Shown here in pieces: positions 63,321 to 64,000 of a stretch of DNA of 64,000 nt. How positions within the stretch are numbered: the stretch's first letter is position 1; every line of letters starts with the position of its first letter. The notes beneath the pieces were generated by a model. That model saw nothing but the letters and a program-made list of their open reading frames with translations, searched no databases and was not told where the DNA came from. Made by a program: the position numbers and the translations under genes. Origin of the DNA: Chroococcidiopsis sp. TS-821 (GTDB taxonomy: Bacteria; Cyanobacteriota; Cyanobacteriia; Cyanobacteriales; Chroococcidiopsidaceae); contig NZ_MVDI01000003.1 of the NCBI RefSeq assembly GCF_002939305.1, positions 310,001 through 374,000 of the forward strand, given 5' to 3'.

Positions 63321-64000
63321 CTAACGACTCCTGATACTTTTTGAAAATTGCTGCCGAATGAATACCGCCGAAACCACTTGCCGTTAGTAGCGCCGTATTG
63401 ACCTCGGTAGAACGCGCTTCATTTGGTACGTAATCAAGGTCACAATTAGGATCGGGAAACTCGTAATTTGCAGTTGGATGAACAACCGAAAGTTCAATTG
63501 CGCCTAAAGTGGCTACAACTCCCACTAAACTTGCAGAAGAGAGCGAATGACCAATCATCGACTTGGTTGAGCTAATCGGTAAGCGGTAGGCTTTATCGCC
63601 TAGTACTTGCTTATAAGCATTCGTCTCAAATAAATCGTTTTGCGGTGTGGAACTACCGTGCGCATTGATATAATCAAGTTCTTCTGGTTCAACATTGCCA
63701 AGATGAAGCGTCCGTTCCATCACTGCTGCCATTGGAACTCCATGATCGGGAAGATCCGTCATGTGAAAGGCATTGCTGACGCTGTAGTAACTCACAACTT
63801 CGGCATAAATGTGCGCGTTGCGATTTAGCGCGTGTTCGAGTTCTTCTAGCACGAGTACCGCAGCAGCTTCGCTAATCACAAATCCACCGCGTTTAGCATC
63901 AAAAGGACGCGATGCTTTTTCTGGTTCGCAATCTGTTACCGAAAGCGAACCAATTACGTCAAGCGTTGCATACGTTAAGCTCGTCAGTGGCGCTTCGGAG
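63313..64000 (-). CDS. Ketosynthase KS-alpha of a type II PKS, C-terminal part (partial)
   Basis: The frame is open to the right edge, so the N-terminus and active-site Cys are outside. Visible: the run SRPFDAKRGGFVISEAAAVL, first catalytic His in INAHGSSTPQNDLFE and second His in TKSMIGHSLSSASLVG, all intact as expected for a working KS. Its stop overlaps the KS-beta GTG. The order KS-alpha, KS-beta, ACP is the classical minimal type II PKS. Confidence 0.88.
   Translation of the reverse strand, partial: SEAPLTSLTYATLDVIGSLSVTDCEPEKASRPFDAKRGGFVISEAAAVLVLEELEHALNRNAHIYAEVVSYYSVSNAFHMTDLPDHGVPMAAVMERTLHLGNVEPEELDYINAHGSSTPQNDLFETNAYKQVLGDKAYRLPISSTKSMIGHSLSSASLVGVVATLGAIELSVVHPTANYEFPDPNCDLDYVPNEARSTEVNTALLTASGFGGIHSAAIFKKYQESLGE

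Noticed and set aside
62112-64000. Fatty-acid FabF pair
   Set aside because: Two adjacent KS genes with one lacking the catalytic residues, next to cyclases and a dedicated transferase, is the type II PKS pattern.

Overview
The window is cyanobacterial chromosome. Evidence: the palindrome GCGATCGC (HIP1-like) is scattered through most genes, and there are tocopherol genes, a CP12-type Calvin-cycle regulator, a fused CobA-HemD, a carotenoid isomerase/desaturase-family enzyme, many pentapeptide/TPR proteins and short GGTAAT-type intergenic repeats. Placement near Gloeocapsa/Gloeocapsopsis/Chroococcidiopsis-like unicellular cyanobacteria is inference. No tRNA, rRNA, CRISPR array or insertion sequence was recognised.

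Layout. 1-23.8 kb is mostly housekeeping: TldD-family protease end, Uma2 nuclease, coaE, cobA-hemD, a tocopherol gene pair, a KtrB/KtrA potassium system, a transaldolase-like aldolase, a carotenoid enzyme, a spore-photolyase-like radical SAM protein, a large coiled-coil/TPR membrane protein with a 58-residue repeat, queA, YraN, a pentapeptide protein, a frameshifted RTX-like gene, dnaG, and a glutamate-cysteine ligase-like/N-formylglutamate amidohydrolase pair. 23.9-34.5 kb is looser and partly decaying: two small genes divergent from a LysR regulator, a PhyH-like oxygenase, an EamA transporter, a broken DUF2231 gene beside an intact one, a CP12 variant, an MscS-type channel pseudogene and two alpha/beta hydrolases. 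35-43 kb carries an SsuABC/NMT1-type ABC transporter with an FAD-linked oxidase, then RtcA, a 2'-5' RNA ligase-like protein, a creatininase-family protein and a 2TM protein.

43-54 kb, all on the minus strand, is an extracellular polysaccharide locus: WecG/TagA transferase, Wzz-like protein, Wzy-like polymerase, GT4, GT2, GT61, a near-identical second GT2, GT39 and a Wzx-like flippase. The two GT2 genes share about 750 nearly identical bases.

54-64 kb, all minus strand and running off the right edge, is the most notable part: a type II (aromatic) polyketide synthase locus. In transcription order it has KS-alpha (partial), KS-beta/chain-length factor with its active-site Cys replaced, ACP, a dedicated AcpS-type phosphopantetheinyl transferase, a benzoate-CoA-ligase-like enzyme, a cupin, a carboxymuconolactone-decarboxylase-like protein, a PF04199 cyclase, a TcmN/WhiE-VI-like aromatase/cyclase, a salicylate synthase, an alpha/beta hydrolase and a ketopantoate-reductase-like protein. 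Read together, chorismate would become salicylate, be activated as a thioester, and prime an aromatic polyketide that the cyclases fold. The product and the start of the cluster are not visible here.
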